DNA of 64,000 nucleotides from Halovibrio salipaludis (GCF_002286965.1 NZ_NSKD01000006.1:1-64000), one strand, 5' to 3'; shown: positions 20,584 through 30,594, numbered from the stretch's first letter. Made by a program: numbers and translations. Notes: generated by a model from the sequence alone, not told the origin.

Positions 20584-21650
20584 TCCAGGTTACGATTACG
20601 AACAGATGCAGTCGCGGTATAAACACGATAGAGCCGCCCATCCGAGGCCGTGGTTCTGTTGGAGGATTCTGTACAGTCCTGCCCATCCCAGGGCTCTCCC
20701 GGGAAACAGTACGTCATCGGATCATTCATCAGGTTCTCGTTCTTTGAACGGACGAGGATGCTGATACGCACCGCACGCACATCCGCCCAATTCGGGTCAA
20801 CAGCTGAAGGGGAGCGCCAGTCAACAGATCCCGCACCAACTCCATACTGCACCCGCATATCCGCAACGCCCTGAACCAGTTCAGTACCACTGTTTGTTTC
20901 AGGATCCCAACGGAACAGCGCGGGTTCAGCATCTGTGGGATTCTCCACGTAATACATCGTTACCCCAAGGCGATTGATCCGCGCTCCTTCGCTGTACAGT
21001 CGGCTGGGGCAGTTACTGCCGGAGCACCCATCAAAACCCTCGTCATAGCTATTCCCCGGTGAATGGGTAGTACCGCTGTTTGCGACGATCACGCCCCCAC
21101 TCTGGACATTGGTCACCTGAACCACATCGCCGCCGATGCAATCCGTCAGGGCGATAATATCGCCCTCTTCCAATCCATCGGCATTGTTCACCTGGAAGTT
21201 CGCAGAATTGGGAACATCCTCAACCCGCATTTCGATAGCGTTACCGCTGCCATCACGAGCGGCCTTAACGCCAAGCAACCGAAGGTTGTGACTGTTCGTG
21301 ATCTGATTGGTAGGCATTGACAGTGAGGAGGAAGGCTGAACCGTCATCACAGCCTCATCAAGGCTCATGTCATGCTGGTCTTCCGAGTACCCTGCATCGT
21401 TCTCATCGAGATTATTGACCAGCCCTTCACTCGGGGTGCACCCGAAAAATCCTGCGTTCCGAGCTTCCCGCGTCAGCATTTCCATTGCTATCCGGCCTGC
21501 CTCCTGAGTACGCGCGTTCGCTTTCTGCATGTGAAAACTTTTGTTGTTGGCGATAAAAATCTGCACAACACCCAGCATCACAAGAGACGAAATCACCAGA
21601 GCAACCATAAGCTCAACCAGGGAGAATCCCTTTTCATGACGATTGGCCAT
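20580..21650 (-). CDS. pilW: Minor pilin PilW
   Basis: A 356-residue minor pilin. The chosen ATG (21650, with GGGGA upstream) gives a compact leader MANRHEKG, then FSLVELMVALVISSLVMLGVV with Glu5. The long C-terminal beta domain has several Cys residues. An in-frame ATG at 21680 overlaps the pilV stop and would extend the leader by 10 residues. Third gene of fimU-pilV-pilW-pilX-pilY1-pilE. Confidence 0.9.
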   Translation of the reverse strand: MANRHEKGFSLVELMVALVISSLVMLGVVQIFIANNKSFHMQKANARTQEAGRIAMEMLTREARNAGFFGCTPSEGLVNNLDENDAGYSEDQHDMSLDEAVMTVQPSSSLSMPTNQITNSHNLRLLGVKAARDGSGNAIEMRVEDVPNSANFQVNNADGLEEGDIIALTDCIGGDVVQVTNVQSGGVIVANSGTTHSPGNSYDEGFDGCSGSNCPSRLYSEGARINRLGVTMYYVENPTDAEPALFRWDPETNSGTELVQGVADMRVQYGVGAGSVDWRSPSAVDPNWADVRAVRISILVRSKNENLMNDPMTYCFPGEPWDGQDCTESSNRTTASDGRLYRVYTATASVRNRNLE

Positions 21651-21676
21651 ACCTTTTTCCCCAATGCAACCCGTCA

Positions 21677-22048
21677 TCATTGCGACCTCGTATAGACCGT
21701 CACCGAATTCATCCCATTCCCATCATTTTGCTGCGACTTCCAGCTAACCCGAATCCGTGCGAGTTCATCCTCAACCGTCAGCGCCACTCCCGCCTCATCA
21801 CCAAGATGACGTTTTACGACCCGGTTCATTGCACTCTCATCCCACGCCCCGTCATTCACACGGTAATTTTCGGCAACTGTATTGGCATGTAGCGTCGCAA
21901 TACTGCGCTTCTCAGCCCCGTGGGTCTGCTTAACCGCCTGGGTTTGAAGCCCGACCATACCCAGAAGGCCAATGGACAGGATCAGAACCGCAACGATTAC
22001 TTCGGTAATCGAGAACCCCGCCTCCCTGGTCTTGGTTAATCTGTTCAT
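21677..22048 (-). CDS. pilV: Minor pilin PilV
   Basis: A 123-residue minor pilin. The leader MNRLTKTREAG is followed by FSITEVIVAVLILSIGLLGMVGLQ, with Glu5 and the GLLGxxGLQ pattern typical of PilV. It lies 30 bases after fimU and overlaps the extended pilW frame. It acts in pilus initiation with the other minor pilins. Confidence 0.9.
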   Translation of the reverse strand: MNRLTKTREAGFSITEVIVAVLILSIGLLGMVGLQTQAVKQTHGAEKRSIATLHANTVAENYRVNDGAWDESAMNRVVKRHLGDEAGVALTVEDELARIRVSWKSQQNDGNGMNSVTVYTRSQ

Positions 22049-22078
22049 TGAATTCCTCCTGTCCCGCTGGCAGCCAAA

Positions 22079-22561
22079 TCAGTTACAACTATTCTTGGTG
22101 ACCCGAACCTGGCCCGCCGGGGATATGGCCACGAACTGAGGCGCTTCGTCCCCCCCCGCATCAATCTCCAGGCACTTGCTCTGGCCGCCAAACACCTCTC
22201 CGACGGCGCGGAACGCGAAAGATTCTCCCGTAAAAGTAACACCATCGGTGATCTCAATACGCTGTATGGTGTTGCCATCCACCTCGATGCTCATTCCGTT
22301 CCCCCAGTCTCCATCCAGAGGGTTAATACTTACCTGTTCACCCCTTGAGGCAGCCTCTGAACGAGCGAAATTCAATCCTCCGACCACATCATTGGTGGCG
22401 GACGTCAGTCGATTTCGTTCTACAAAAGTATTGAGTGCCGGTACCGCGACGGTAGCCAGAATCGCCGCTATGGCAACCACAATCATCAACTCAAGCAGAG
22501 TAAAACCTCGCTGGAGGTTTCCGTCCGAACCAGCAGGCACTTCCATTCCGATACGCTTCAT
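22079..22561 (-). CDS. fimU: GspH/FimU-type minor pilin
   Basis: First gene of the minor pilin operon, encoding about 160 residues. The leader ends in LQRG, then [22 protein letters not shown] with Glu5, followed by a GspH-type domain (RNRLTSATNDVVGGLNFARSEA). The ATG at 22561 has GAGG 6 bases upstream; ATGs at 22588 and 22546 are alternatives. The C-terminus has a Cys pair (KCLEID and final SCN). Second GspH-family pilin in the window, with the FimT-like protein at 15.5 kb. Confidence 0.88.
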   Translation of the reverse strand: MKRIGMEVPAGSDGNLQRGFTLLELMIVVAIAAILATVAVPALNTFVERNRLTSATNDVVGGLNFARSEAASRGEQVSINPLDGDWGNGMSIEVDGNTIQRIEITDGVTFTGESFAFRAVGEVFGGQSKCLEIDAGGDEAPQFVAISPAGQVRVTKNSCN

Positions 22562-22609
22562 GACACGCCTCGTCCAATCGATGGACACGGTTCAATTGAC
22601 TCAGTATTG

Positions 22610-22637
22610 AGGATAGCGCGGGTTACAGAAATGTCAG
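22610..22637 (-). promoter_or_regulatory. Predicted promoter of the fimU-pilVWXY1E operon
   Basis: On the minus strand CTGACA (22632-22637), a 16-base spacer and TATCCT (22610-22615), about 49 bases before the chosen fimU ATG. Confidence 0.45.
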
Positions 22638-22646
22638 CCGATGGCC

Positions 22647-22655
22647 GACGAGCGG
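22647..22655 (-). promoter_or_regulatory. AlgR-box-like site upstream of fimU
   Basis: CCGCTCGTC on the minus strand matches the P. aeruginosa AlgR site CCGTTCGTC at 8 of 9 positions. It ends 9 bases upstream of the predicted -35. In P. aeruginosa AlgR activates the equivalent fimU operon. Confidence 0.4.
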
Positions 22656-22677
22656 AAAGGATCAGGGGATGAGCGGT

Positions 22678-22703
22678 AAAACGGTGTGAAAGACTTCACA
22701 CCG
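22678..22703 (-). terminator. Intrinsic terminator after ispH
   Basis: A perfect 9-bp stem CGGTGTGAA (22682-22690) / TTCACACCG (22695-22703) with a 4-base loop. On the minus strand it is followed by TTTT (22681-22678). It lies 22 bases after the ispH stop and isolates the ileS-ispH operon from the pilin operon. Confidence 0.75.
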
Positions 22704-22724
22704 GGATGATTACGGAGGCCCGAC

Positions 22725-23687
22725 TCAGGCCTCCACTTCCTTGGCGGGAATCCGGAGTGCCTTGGGCATGCTGAAGACCACGTTCTCCTGCTCGCCTTCC
22801 AGTTCATCCGGCGTTTCGCCGCCGAACTCACGCAGGCGGGCCACGACTTCCTCAACCAGGACCTCAGGCGCGGAGGCGCCGGCCGTCACGCCCACGGCGC
22901 CCACGTTCTCAAGCCATGAGGCCTCAATCTGGTCGGCCGCATCAATCAGGTAGGCGGGCGTATCCATACGTTCAGACAGCTCGCGCAGGCGGTTGGAGTT
23001 GGAGCTGTTGGGTGACCCCACCACCAGCATCAGGTCGCACTCGGCGGCGAGCATCTTCACCGCGTCCTGACGGTTCTGGGTGGCGTAGCAGATGTCGTCT
23101 TTTCGCGGGCCTTGGATGGCCGGGAAACGGGTCTGGAGGGCGTCGATAACGCGCGCTGTGTCATCCATGGAAAGCGTGGTCTGGGTAACGAAGGCCAGCT
23201 TTTCAGGGTTCTTCACCTGCAGCTTCTCGACATCGGCCTCGCTTTCCACCAGGTAGATGTCGCCGCCATTGCTGCGATCGTACTGGCCCATGGTGCCTTC
23301 CACCTCGGGGTGGCCGGCATGGCCGATCAGGATGCATTCACGCCCTTCGCGGCTGTAGGTCATGACCTCCATATGTACCTTGGTGACCAGCGGGCAGGTG
23401 GCGTCAAAGACCTGCAGCCCGCGGTCCTGGGCCTCCTGCTGTACGGCCTGGGAGACCCCGTGGGCACTGAAGATCACCCAGGCGTCGTCGGGCACCTGGT
23501 ACAGCTCGTCCACGAACACGGCACCGCGCTCGCGCAGGTTGTCCACCACGAACTTGTTGTGGACGACTTCGTGGCGCACGTAGATGGGGGCGCCGTACAC
23601 ATCGAGCGCCCGGTTGACGATCTCGATGGCGCGGTCAACGCCGGCACAGAATCCACGGGGATTGGCGAGCTTGATCTGCATGGTCAT
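22725..23687 (-). CDS. ispH: 4-hydroxy-3-methylbut-2-enyl diphosphate reductase
   Basis: Last enzyme of the MEP isoprenoid pathway: an iron-sulphur protein that reduces HMBPP to IPP and DMAPP. The 320 residues carry the three conserved cluster Cys residues ([12 protein letters not shown] near residue 14, [12 protein letters not shown] and [11 protein letters not shown]). The start could also be the ATG at 23681. It is the last gene of the ileS-lspA-fkpB-ispH series, 12 bases after fkpB, followed by a terminator. Confidence 0.97.
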   Translation of the reverse strand: MTMQIKLANPRGFCAGVDRAIEIVNRALDVYGAPIYVRHEVVHNKFVVDNLRERGAVFVDELYQVPDDAWVIFSAHGVSQAVQQEAQDRGLQVFDATCPLVTKVHMEVMTYSREGRECILIGHAGHPEVEGTMGQYDRSNGGDIYLVESEADVEKLQVKNPEKLAFVTQTTLSMDDTARVIDALQTRFPAIQGPRKDDICYATQNRQDAVKMLAAECDLMLVVGSPNSSNSNRLRELSERMDTPAYLIDAADQIEASWLENVGAVGVTAGASAPEVLVEEVVARLREFGGETPDELEGEQENVVFSMPKALRIPAKEVEA

Positions 23688-23699
23688 GATTCCCGGTGC

Positions 23700-24128
23700 T
23701 TACTGGACATCCACAATCGAGACTTCAAACTCAAGTGTCTTGCCCGAGAGTGGGTGGTTAAAGTCTACCTCAACGGTATCATCATCAAACGCCTTGATGA
23801 CACCGGGCACTTCCGCCTTGGCAGCATCCGCGAAGGAGAGCACCATGCCCTCCTCCAGCGGCAGCTCGGGGCTGAACTCGCGGCGCTTGAAGGTCTGTAC
23901 GTTGTTCGGGTTGGGCTGGCCAAAGGCATCCTCGGGCGGTACCGAGAAGGTCTGCCGGTCGCCTGCTTTCAGGCCGTGCAAACAGCGCTCGAACGCTTCC
24001 GGCAGGTTGCCGTCGCCCACGGTGAGCGTGGCCGGCTCTTTCTCAAAGGTGGAATCCACGTCCGAGCCGTCTTCCAGCCGCAGCGCGAAATGCAGGGTCA
24101 CCTGGCTGTCCGGTCCGATTACGCTCAT
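23700..24128 (-). CDS. fkpB: SlyD/FkpB-type peptidyl-prolyl cis-trans isomerase
   Basis: A 142-residue FKBP of the FkpB (SlpA) type. The FKBP fold with the inserted chaperone (IF) flap is recognisable from VTLHFALRLEDGSDVDSTF, PEDAFGQPNPNNVQTF and VDFNHPLSGKTLEFEV. There is no metal-binding His-rich tail, which separates it from SlyD. It overlaps the lspA stop by 4 bases. It probably assists folding in the cytoplasm. Confidence 0.93.
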   Translation of the reverse strand: MSVIGPDSQVTLHFALRLEDGSDVDSTFEKEPATLTVGDGNLPEAFERCLHGLKAGDRQTFSVPPEDAFGQPNPNNVQTFKRREFSPELPLEEGMVLSFADAAKAEVPGVIKAFDDDTVEVDFNHPLSGKTLEFEVSIVDVQ

Positions 24129-24637
24129 TGCCTGTTGCCCTTTTGCTGTGACCCGCTGTCGCCCTGCTCGCTGCCCATGAAAAGGTCCAGCAGCAGCATG
24201 ATGGCGCCAACGGTAATGAAACTGTCCGCCACGTTAAAGGCGGGGAAGTGGTAACCGGCCCAGTGGAAGTGGAAGAAATCCACCACATAGCCGTGCACCA
24301 CGCGATCGTAGAGGTTGCCGACAGCGCCGCCAAGCACGAAAGCCAGCGCGATGCCAAGCCAGGTCTCGTGCCGCTTCAGCCGTGTCAGCCACACCACCAG
24401 CACCCCCGAGATGACGACCGCGAGCGTGATGAAGAGCCAGCGCTGCCAGCCGGCCCCCTCCGAGAGGAAGCTGAAGGCCGCGCCGGTATTGTGCAGCAGC
24501 GTCAGATTGAAGAACGGCAGAACCACCCTGGCCTCACCGTAATCCAGCATGGCCGTGGCGGCGGCCTTGGTGGTCAGGTCCGCGATCACGATGAAGGCCG
24601 CGATGATGAGCCCGTTACGGGCCAACGGTGTCAGCAT
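24125..24637 (-). CDS. lspA: Lipoprotein signal peptidase (signal peptidase II)
   Basis: Inner-membrane aspartyl protease that removes signal peptides from diacylglyceryl prolipoproteins. It has four membrane helices, the conserved NTGAAFSFL, and the catalytic Asp residues in GNLYDRVVHG and FNVADSFITVG. The ATG at 24637 gives 170 residues, the usual length, and lies 4 bases after the ileS stop. An upstream ATG (24667) inside ileS would add 10 residues. Substrates in this window include BamD and the TPR lipoprotein at 55 kb. Confidence 0.94.
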   Translation of the reverse strand: MLTPLARNGLIIAAFIVIADLTTKAAATAMLDYGEARVVLPFFNLTLLHNTGAAFSFLSEGAGWQRWLFITLAVVISGVLVVWLTRLKRHETWLGIALAFVLGGAVGNLYDRVVHGYVVDFFHFHWAGYHFPAFNVADSFITVGAIMLLLDLFMGSEQGDSGSQQKGNRQ

Positions 24638-24641
24638 ACCG

Positions 24642-27461
24642 TTACGCAAACCGCCGTTTTTCGCCATCGCCGCTGATGTTGCTGATGCAGCGGCCGCACA
24701 GATCCGGGTACTCGCTGTGCTCGCCCACATCCGGGCGATGGTGCCAGCAGCGTTCGCACTTGGTGTGGTTTGCGGCGACTACAGCCACCTTCAGCCCCTC
24801 CACATCCGTTTCCGGGGCATCACCCGCCTCGGCCAGCGGTGCCACCCGCGCCTCGGAGGTGATCATCACGAAACGCAGCTCCTCACCCAGGCGCTCCAGC
24901 AGTTCCTTAAGCCCGCCGTCCGCGTAGAGGGTAACCTCGCCACTGAGCGAGCCCTTGATCGTGCCTTCATTCCGGGCCGCCTCAAGCTGCTTGTTCACGA
25001 CGCTGCGCACCTCGATGAGCGTATCCCACTCATCCTGCTTGATCGGTGCGTCCGCCGGCAGCGCTTCCAGCCCTTCGTGCCAGGTGGCCCAGTGCACGCT
25101 CTCATCGCGCTCCCCGGGGATATGCTGCCAGATCTCGTCCGCTGTGAAGGTCAGGATGGGCGCGATCCAGCGCGAGAGCGCCTCGGCCACGTGATACAGC
25201 GCGGTCTGGCAGGAACGCCGCTCCAGGCTGTCCGGCTGGGTGGTGTACTGGCGATCCTTGATGATGTCCAGGTAGAAACCGCCCAGATCCAGGATGCAGA
25301 AGTTGTGTACCTTCTGGTACACCTGCAGGAAGCTGTAGCGGTTATAGGCGTCGATCACCTCCTCCTGAAGGCGCCGCGCCCGGTCCACCATCCACCGATC
25401 CAGCGCCACCATGTCATCAAAGGCCACGCTGTTTGTGGCCGGGTCGAACCCGTCCAGATTGGCCAGCAGGAAGCGCGAGGTATTGCGGATACGCCGGTAC
25501 GCGTCCGCCGTGCGCTTGAGGATGTCCTGGGAGACGGACATCTCGGCACTGTAGTCCGTCGCCGCCACCCAGAGCCGCAGAATGTCCGCGCCCAGCTCGT
25601 CCATCACCTTCTGGGGCGCGATCACGTTGCCCATGGACTTGGACATCTTGTAGCCCTTCTCGTCCACGGTGAAACCGTGCGTCAGCACTTCCTTGTAGGG
25701 GGCCATCTTCTTGATGGCGATGCCGGTCTTGAGCGAGGACTGGAACCAGCCGCGGTGCTGGTCCGAGCCTTCCAGGTACAGGTCCGCGGGGTAGCGGTTG
25801 AGGTCCTCGCGCCGGTCCAGAACCGAGGCGTGGGTCACGCCCGAGTCGAACCAGACGTCCAGGGTGTCCGTGACCTTCTCGTAGGTGTCCGCGTCGTCGC
25901 CGAGCAGTTCGCGCGCATCCAGCTCATACCACGCATCAATGCCGTCCTTCTCGATGGCCTTCGCCGCTGCCTCGATCAGCTCCGGCGTGCGCGGATGCAG
26001 CTCGTAGGTGTCCTTATGCACGAAGAGCGTGATCGGCACACCCCATGTGCGCTGGCGCGAGATGCACCAGTCCGGGGACTGCTCGATCATGCCCTCGATG
26101 CGCTGCTGCCCCCAGGACGGAATCCAGCGCACACCGGGAATGGCCTCCAGAGCGCCTTGCTTGAGTCCGTTGCGGTCCATGCTGATGAACCACTGGGGGG
26201 TGGCACGGTAGATCAGCGGCGTCTTGGTGCGCCAGCAGTGCGGGTAGCTGTGTTTGAAGGACTCCTGGAACAGCAGGCAGCCCTCACGCGCCAGCGCCTC
26301 GCAGACCGGCGTATCCGCCTTGTAGATGTGGATGCCCGCGAACTCACCCGCCGCCTCGGCGTAGGTGCCGTCCGCCTTGACCAGGTTGAGGGTGCCGATG
26401 CCGTTCTCGCGCCCGATCTCGAAGTCATCCGGGCCGTGATCCGGTGCAGTGTGCACCAGGCCGGTGCCCGCGTCCGTGGAAACATGATGCCCCAACAGAA
26501 CAGGTACCTGGCGTTCATAGAGCGGGTGCTGCAGCATCACCCCGGTGAGCGCCGCGCCACGGCAGCGTGCCACCACCTCGGCGTGCTGCAGGCTCCAGCG
26601 CTCGGTCACTGCCTCGCGCAGCTCTTCGGCCACCACGAGGTACTCTGTGCCCCGCCCGGCATCCGCGCGGATAAGGCTGTATTCCAGTTCCTCGTTAACG
26701 GCCACCGCCTGGTTGGCTGGGATGGTCCAGGGGGTGGTGGTCCAGATCACCAGTGATACCGGAGCATCCAGTCCGTTTTCACCAAAGGCGGAAGCCACCC
26801 TGCCCGGCTCGACCGCCGGGAAACGGACGTCAATCTGGATGGAGGTCTTCTCCTGGTATTCCACCTCGGCCTCGGCCAGGGCGGACTGGCCGACCACGCT
26901 CCAGTAGACCGGCTTGAAGCCCCGCTCCAGATGGCCGTTGTCGATGATGCGGCCCAGGGAACGGACGATGTCCGCCTCCACCTTCGGGTCCATCGTCAGG
27001 TAGGGGTTATACCAGTCGCCCATCACCCCCAGGCGGATGAAATCCTGGCGCTGGTTGTCCAGTTGCTCGGCAGCGTAGTCGCGGCAGGCCTGACGGAAGG
27101 TCTTGTAGTCCACCTTGTCGCCGGCCTTGCCGATGTCCTGCTCCACCTTGTGCTCGATAGGCAGGCCGTGGCAGTCCCAGCCCGGCACATAGGGCGCGTC
27201 ATAGCCCATGAGGTTACGGGACTTGACCACCATGTCCTTGAGGATCTTGTTGACCGCGTGACCAATGTGGATGCTGCCGTTGGCGTAGGGCGGGCCGTCG
27301 TGCAGCACAAAGCGCTCGGCGCCGGCGCGGCGCTGGCGCAGCGTGCCGTAGAGGTCCAGACGGTTCCAGCGCTCGAGCATTTCGGGCTCGCGCTTGGAGA
27401 GGTTCCCGCGCATGGGGAAGTCCGTCTTCGGCAGGTTCAGCGTGTCTTTGTAGTCGCTCAT
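24642..27461 (-). CDS. ileS: Isoleucyl-tRNA synthetase
   Basis: Class I synthetase of 939 residues charging tRNA-Ile. The HIGH motif occurs as [12 protein letters not shown] near residue 60, the CP1 editing domain follows, and the KMSKS loop is [10 protein letters not shown] near 600. The C-terminal zinc knuckle ([12 protein letters not shown] and CGRCISNI) is intact, which marks the bacterial IleS1 type. It lies 27 bases after ribF and just before lspA. Confidence 0.98.
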   Translation of the reverse strand: MSDYKDTLNLPKTDFPMRGNLSKREPEMLERWNRLDLYGTLRQRRAGAERFVLHDGPPYANGSIHIGHAVNKILKDMVVKSRNLMGYDAPYVPGWDCHGLPIEHKVEQDIGKAGDKVDYKTFRQACRDYAAEQLDNQRQDFIRLGVMGDWYNPYLTMDPKVEADIVRSLGRIIDNGHLERGFKPVYWSVVGQSALAEAEVEYQEKTSIQIDVRFPAVEPGRVASAFGENGLDAPVSLVIWTTTPWTIPANQAVAVNEELEYSLIRADAGRGTEYLVVAEELREAVTERWSLQHAEVVARCRGAALTGVMLQHPLYERQVPVLLGHHVSTDAGTGLVHTAPDHGPDDFEIGRENGIGTLNLVKADGTYAEAAGEFAGIHIYKADTPVCEALAREGCLLFQESFKHSYPHCWRTKTPLIYRATPQWFISMDRNGLKQGALEAIPGVRWIPSWGQQRIEGMIEQSPDWCISRQRTWGVPITLFVHKDTYELHPRTPELIEAAAKAIEKDGIDAWYELDARELLGDDADTYEKVTDTLDVWFDSGVTHASVLDRREDLNRYPADLYLEGSDQHRGWFQSSLKTGIAIKKMAPYKEVLTHGFTVDEKGYKMSKSMGNVIAPQKVMDELGADILRLWVAATDYSAEMSVSQDILKRTADAYRRIRNTSRFLLANLDGFDPATNSVAFDDMVALDRWMVDRARRLQEEVIDAYNRYSFLQVYQKVHNFCILDLGGFYLDIIKDRQYTTQPDSLERRSCQTALYHVAEALSRWIAPILTFTADEIWQHIPGERDESVHWATWHEGLEALPADAPIKQDEWDTLIEVRSVVNKQLEAARNEGTIKGSLSGEVTLYADGGLKELLERLGEELRFVMITSEARVAPLAEAGDAPETDVEGLKVAVVAANHTKCERCWHHRPDVGEHSEYPDLCGRCISNISGDGEKRRFA

Positions 27462-27488
27462 GAAGGTTCCCGGAGTCTGTCGTTTCGG

Positions 27489-28469
27489 TCAGCGTTCCAC
27501 ATTGGTCGGTACCGGGCGGTTGTTCGCCAGCCAGTCACGCCCCTGGTTGATGTCCTCGTGAATGCGTTTTTCCAGTTCGTCCACGGAATCGAACTTGACC
27601 TCATCCCGCAGGTGGTAAAGGAAGGTCACCCGTAACCGCCGACCGTAGAGGTTGGCGGAGAAATCCAGCAGGTGCACCTCCAGCGACGGGTACTGCCCGT
27701 TGACCGTCGGCCGCATGCCAATGTTGGCCAGCCCGCGTTCAATGTGCCCACCCGGCATTTCAACCGCCACCACGTAAACCCCCCGCAGTGGCGGCTTGCG
27801 CCCGCTGAGCAGGATATTCGCGGTGGGCACGCCCAGCTCACGCCCTAAAGCCTTGCCATAGACCACCCTGCCGGACAGCGAATAGGGCCGCCCCAGCAGT
27901 TCATGGGCGTCCGCGAGGCGGTTTTCACCCAGCGCCTGACGCAGCCGCGTGGAACTGATGCGCTCGCCCCCCACCCGGATGGTCTGGGTGTGTTCCACTT
28001 CGAAGCCGCGCTCCGCCCCTACCTGCTGCAGAAGCCTGAAATCCCCCTTCCGATCGCAGCCGAAACGGAAATCATCACCCACCACCAGGTGCTGCACGTT
28101 CAACCCTTCCATCAGGACCTGCTCGATGAAGTCCATGGCCGAGAGATTGCGCAGCCGGGAGCGGAACTGCAGGCAGACCACAATATCCACATCATGGGAG
28201 AGCAGCATTTCCACTTTTTCCCGGAAACGCATCAGCCGTGGCGGCGCATCGGCACCGCCAAAGAACTCCCGCGGCTGAGGCTCGAACACCATTACCACCG
28301 AGGGAACGCCCAGCTGATGGGCCCGGTCCCGCACCTGGTCAATGATTACCTGGTGACCACGATGGATACCGTCAAAGTTGCCTATGGTGGCGACACACCC
28401 ATTCGCAAGGGGGTTGTCACTGCGTTCCGCCCAGCGCTTGAGATTGTGCAGCCCTCGGATCAGCCGCAT
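27489..28469 (-). CDS. ribF: Bifunctional riboflavin kinase / FAD synthetase
   Basis: Makes FMN and then FAD from riboflavin. The 326 residues comprise an N-terminal nucleotidyltransferase domain with GNFDGIHRGHQ near residue 30 and a C-terminal riboflavin kinase domain with the GVPTANILL metal/ATP motif and RGVYVVAVEM. It precedes ileS as in E. coli and Pseudomonas. Confidence 0.96.
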   Translation of the reverse strand: MRLIRGLHNLKRWAERSDNPLANGCVATIGNFDGIHRGHQVIIDQVRDRAHQLGVPSVVMVFEPQPREFFGGADAPPRLMRFREKVEMLLSHDVDIVVCLQFRSRLRNLSAMDFIEQVLMEGLNVQHLVVGDDFRFGCDRKGDFRLLQQVGAERGFEVEHTQTIRVGGERISSTRLRQALGENRLADAHELLGRPYSLSGRVVYGKALGRELGVPTANILLSGRKPPLRGVYVVAVEMPGGHIERGLANIGMRPTVNGQYPSLEVHLLDFSANLYGRRLRVTFLYHLRDEVKFDSVDELEKRIHEDINQGRDWLANNRPVPTNVER

Positions 28470-28552
28470 GCGGGGCTCCTCCTGATTTTCGGGGACCGCG
28501 GATTATACCGCAATGGTGGGACCGGGCCCAATGCCCGCCGTTGCAACAGGCC

Positions 28553-30148
28553 TCAATGCATACGGAAATGCCGCAGCCGCACGCCGCAGATCAGGAGCAC
28601 GGCAAAGTAAGTCAGTGCCCCACCCGTCACCAGGGCGGCTGTAAAGGCCATGCGCGTGAGCAGATCAAAGTCCAGCCACTGCGCAGCCGCCGGCGAAAAG
28701 GCGAACAGCAGCCCACCCATGACAGCGTTGGCCGCCAGCAGCTGCAGCGCGAAGCGCCCCCAGCCTGGCTGGGGCCGGAAGACACCTTCGCGGTACAGCC
28801 CCCGCAGCAGAAGGCTGCCGTTCATCCAGGCGGAGAGTGCCGTTGCCAGCGCCAGCCCGGCGTGCGCCAGCGGCCAGACCAGGATGAGATTGAAGACCAT
28901 GTTGGAGGTCATGGCGATCACCGCGATCCGGACCGGGGTCCGCATGTCCTGCCGGGAAAAGAAACCGGGCGCCAGAACCTTGACCAGCATGAAGGCAATC
29001 AGCGCCAGGGCATAGGCCCGCAGGCTCTGCGCCGACATGAACACATCCCGCGCCGTGGTTTCGCCGTAATGGAAGAGGGTTGCGACCAACGGCTCCGCCA
29101 GCAGGCATAGCGCCAGCCCCGCCGGGATACCCAGCAGCAGCACGCTGCGCAGCGCCCAGTCCAGAGTGCGTGAAAAGGCATCCATGGACTCATCCGCGTG
29201 TTTGCGGGAGAGATTCGGCAGGATCACGGTGCCGATGGCCACGCCAATGATCCCCAGCGGCAACTCTGAAAGGCGATCCGAGTAATAGAGCCAGGACACA
29301 CTGCCAGTCTCCAGCATCGAGGCCAGTATGGTATCCAGCAGGAGGTTGATCTGGCTGACCGAGACCCCGAACAGCGCGGGCGCCATGAGCTTCATGATCT
29401 GGATAACGCCTTCATGCCTGTAATCGATTCTTGGCCGCGGCAGCAGATTGAGGCGGGCCAGAAACGGCAGCTGGAACAGCAGCTGCAGGACACCGGCAAT
29501 CAGCACCCCCCAGGCCAGCGCCAGCACCGGCTCCTGCATGTAGGGGGTCAGCCAGATGGCGCTGGCGATCATGCTCAGGTTCAGGATCACGGGCGTGAAC
29601 GCCTGGACCCCGAAAATGTCGTAGCTGTTCAGTGTGCTGCTGCAGAAGGCCGTAAGCGAGATCAGCATCAGATAGGGAAAGGTGATGCGCAGCATCTCCA
29701 CCGCCAGCGGGTAGCGCACCTCATCCCCGATGAAGCCAGGCGCAAACGCCGCCGTGATCCAGGGCGAACCCAGTACCGCCAGCACGGACAGCACCAGCAG
29801 CACAAACCCCAGTGACCCGGCCACGGTATTGACCAGTGAGTGCACCGACCGGGTGTCATACTTCTGGCGGTATTCGGAAAGCACCGGCACAAACGCCTGG
29901 TTGAAGGCACCCTCACCGAAAAGCCGACGCAGGAAGTTGGGAATCTTGAACGCCACGAAGAAAGCGTCCGCGTCCGGGCCGGCCCCGAAGTAGCGTGCGA
30001 TCACGATATCCCGGGCCAGCCCCAGGACCCGGGAGAACATGGTGAAAACGGCGAAGATGCCGGAGGACCCCAGCAGGCCACGGGAGCGACCAGCCGGCGG
30101 CGTCTCATCGCTCTGCGGTGCTGGCTCTGTCTGCGGCTCCTGAGTCAT
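28553..30148 (-). CDS. murJ: Lipid II flippase MurJ
   Basis: Inner-membrane MOP-superfamily protein that flips lipid II for peptidoglycan synthesis. It has 531 residues from the ATG at 30148 and 13-14 membrane helices. A longer frame to 30250 would add an unrelated Arg-rich tail and is rejected. Family sequences such as SRVLGLARDIVIARYFGAGPDADAF and RRLFGEGAFNQAFVPVLSEY are clear. A Pro/Gln-rich cytoplasmic tail of about 35 residues precedes the first helix. It is divergent from rpsT and upstream of ribF. Confidence 0.95.
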   Translation of the reverse strand: MTQEPQTEPAPQSDETPPAGRSRGLLGSSGIFAVFTMFSRVLGLARDIVIARYFGAGPDADAFFVAFKIPNFLRRLFGEGAFNQAFVPVLSEYRQKYDTRSVHSLVNTVAGSLGFVLLVLSVLAVLGSPWITAAFAPGFIGDEVRYPLAVEMLRITFPYLMLISLTAFCSSTLNSYDIFGVQAFTPVILNLSMIASAIWLTPYMQEPVLALAWGVLIAGVLQLLFQLPFLARLNLLPRPRIDYRHEGVIQIMKLMAPALFGVSVSQINLLLDTILASMLETGSVSWLYYSDRLSELPLGIIGVAIGTVILPNLSRKHADESMDAFSRTLDWALRSVLLLGIPAGLALCLLAEPLVATLFHYGETTARDVFMSAQSLRAYALALIAFMLVKVLAPGFFSRQDMRTPVRIAVIAMTSNMVFNLILVWPLAHAGLALATALSAWMNGSLLLRGLYREGVFRPQPGWGRFALQLLAANAVMGGLLFAFSPAAAQWLDFDLLTRMAFTAALVTGGALTYFAVLLICGVRLRHFRMH

Positions 30149-30224
30149 GCCTGATGATCCCGGGTGAAAACGCCGGATACTACCACCCCGCCCGCCGGAT
30201 GACGACAGCACCACCGGCCTGTCC

Positions 30225-30253
30225 TTGACAACAGGCCATCTGCGCGGCATTAT
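30225..30253 (+). promoter_or_regulatory. Predicted promoter of rpsT
   Basis: TTGACA (30225-30230), a 17-base spacer and CATTAT (30248-30253), 49 bases before the rpsT start codon. Confidence 0.6.
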
Positions 30254-30302
30254 TCCGCGTCATTTCAGACCCATTGGTAACCCGAATTCGAGGAGTCAAA
30301 CG

Positions 30303-30572
30303 GTGGCTAACTCTCCGCAAGCAAGAAAGCGTGCCCGCCTCAACGAGATCCAGCGCAAGCACAACGCTGGCCAGCGCTCACGCGCCCGCACCTTCATCAA
30401 GAAGGTCGAGACCGAGCTGAACAAGGGCAACGCAGAAGGCGCACGGGCAGCGTTCCGTGAGATGGAACCCGTGCTCGACAGCAGTGTTAACAAGGGCATC
30501 TTCGCCAAGAACAAGGTGGCCCGCCACAAGAGCCGCCTCAACGCCCGCATCAAGGCGCTCCAGTCCGCCTGA
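30303..30572 (+). CDS. rpsT: 30S ribosomal protein S20
   Basis: Primary 16S rRNA-binding protein of 89 residues, entirely basic and helical (ANSPQARKRARLNEIQRKHN and so on). The start codon is GTG, with GAGGAG upstream. E. coli rpsT uses the rare UUG start, which matters for its autoregulation, so a non-ATG start here is in keeping. It is monocistronic, with its own promoter and a strong terminator. Confidence 0.97.
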   Translation: MANSPQARKRARLNEIQRKHNAGQRSRARTFIKKVETELNKGNAEGARAAFREMEPVLDSSVNKGIFAKNKVARHKSRLNARIKALQSA

Positions 30573-30594
30573 TCGGCACCGGGTTGCCGTCCAG

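Noticed and set aside
24549-26756. 735-codon open frame on the plus strand opposite ileS
   Set aside because: It is antisense to a complete isoleucyl-tRNA synthetase with all motifs; high G+C keeps the complementary frame open. No domain is recognisable in it.
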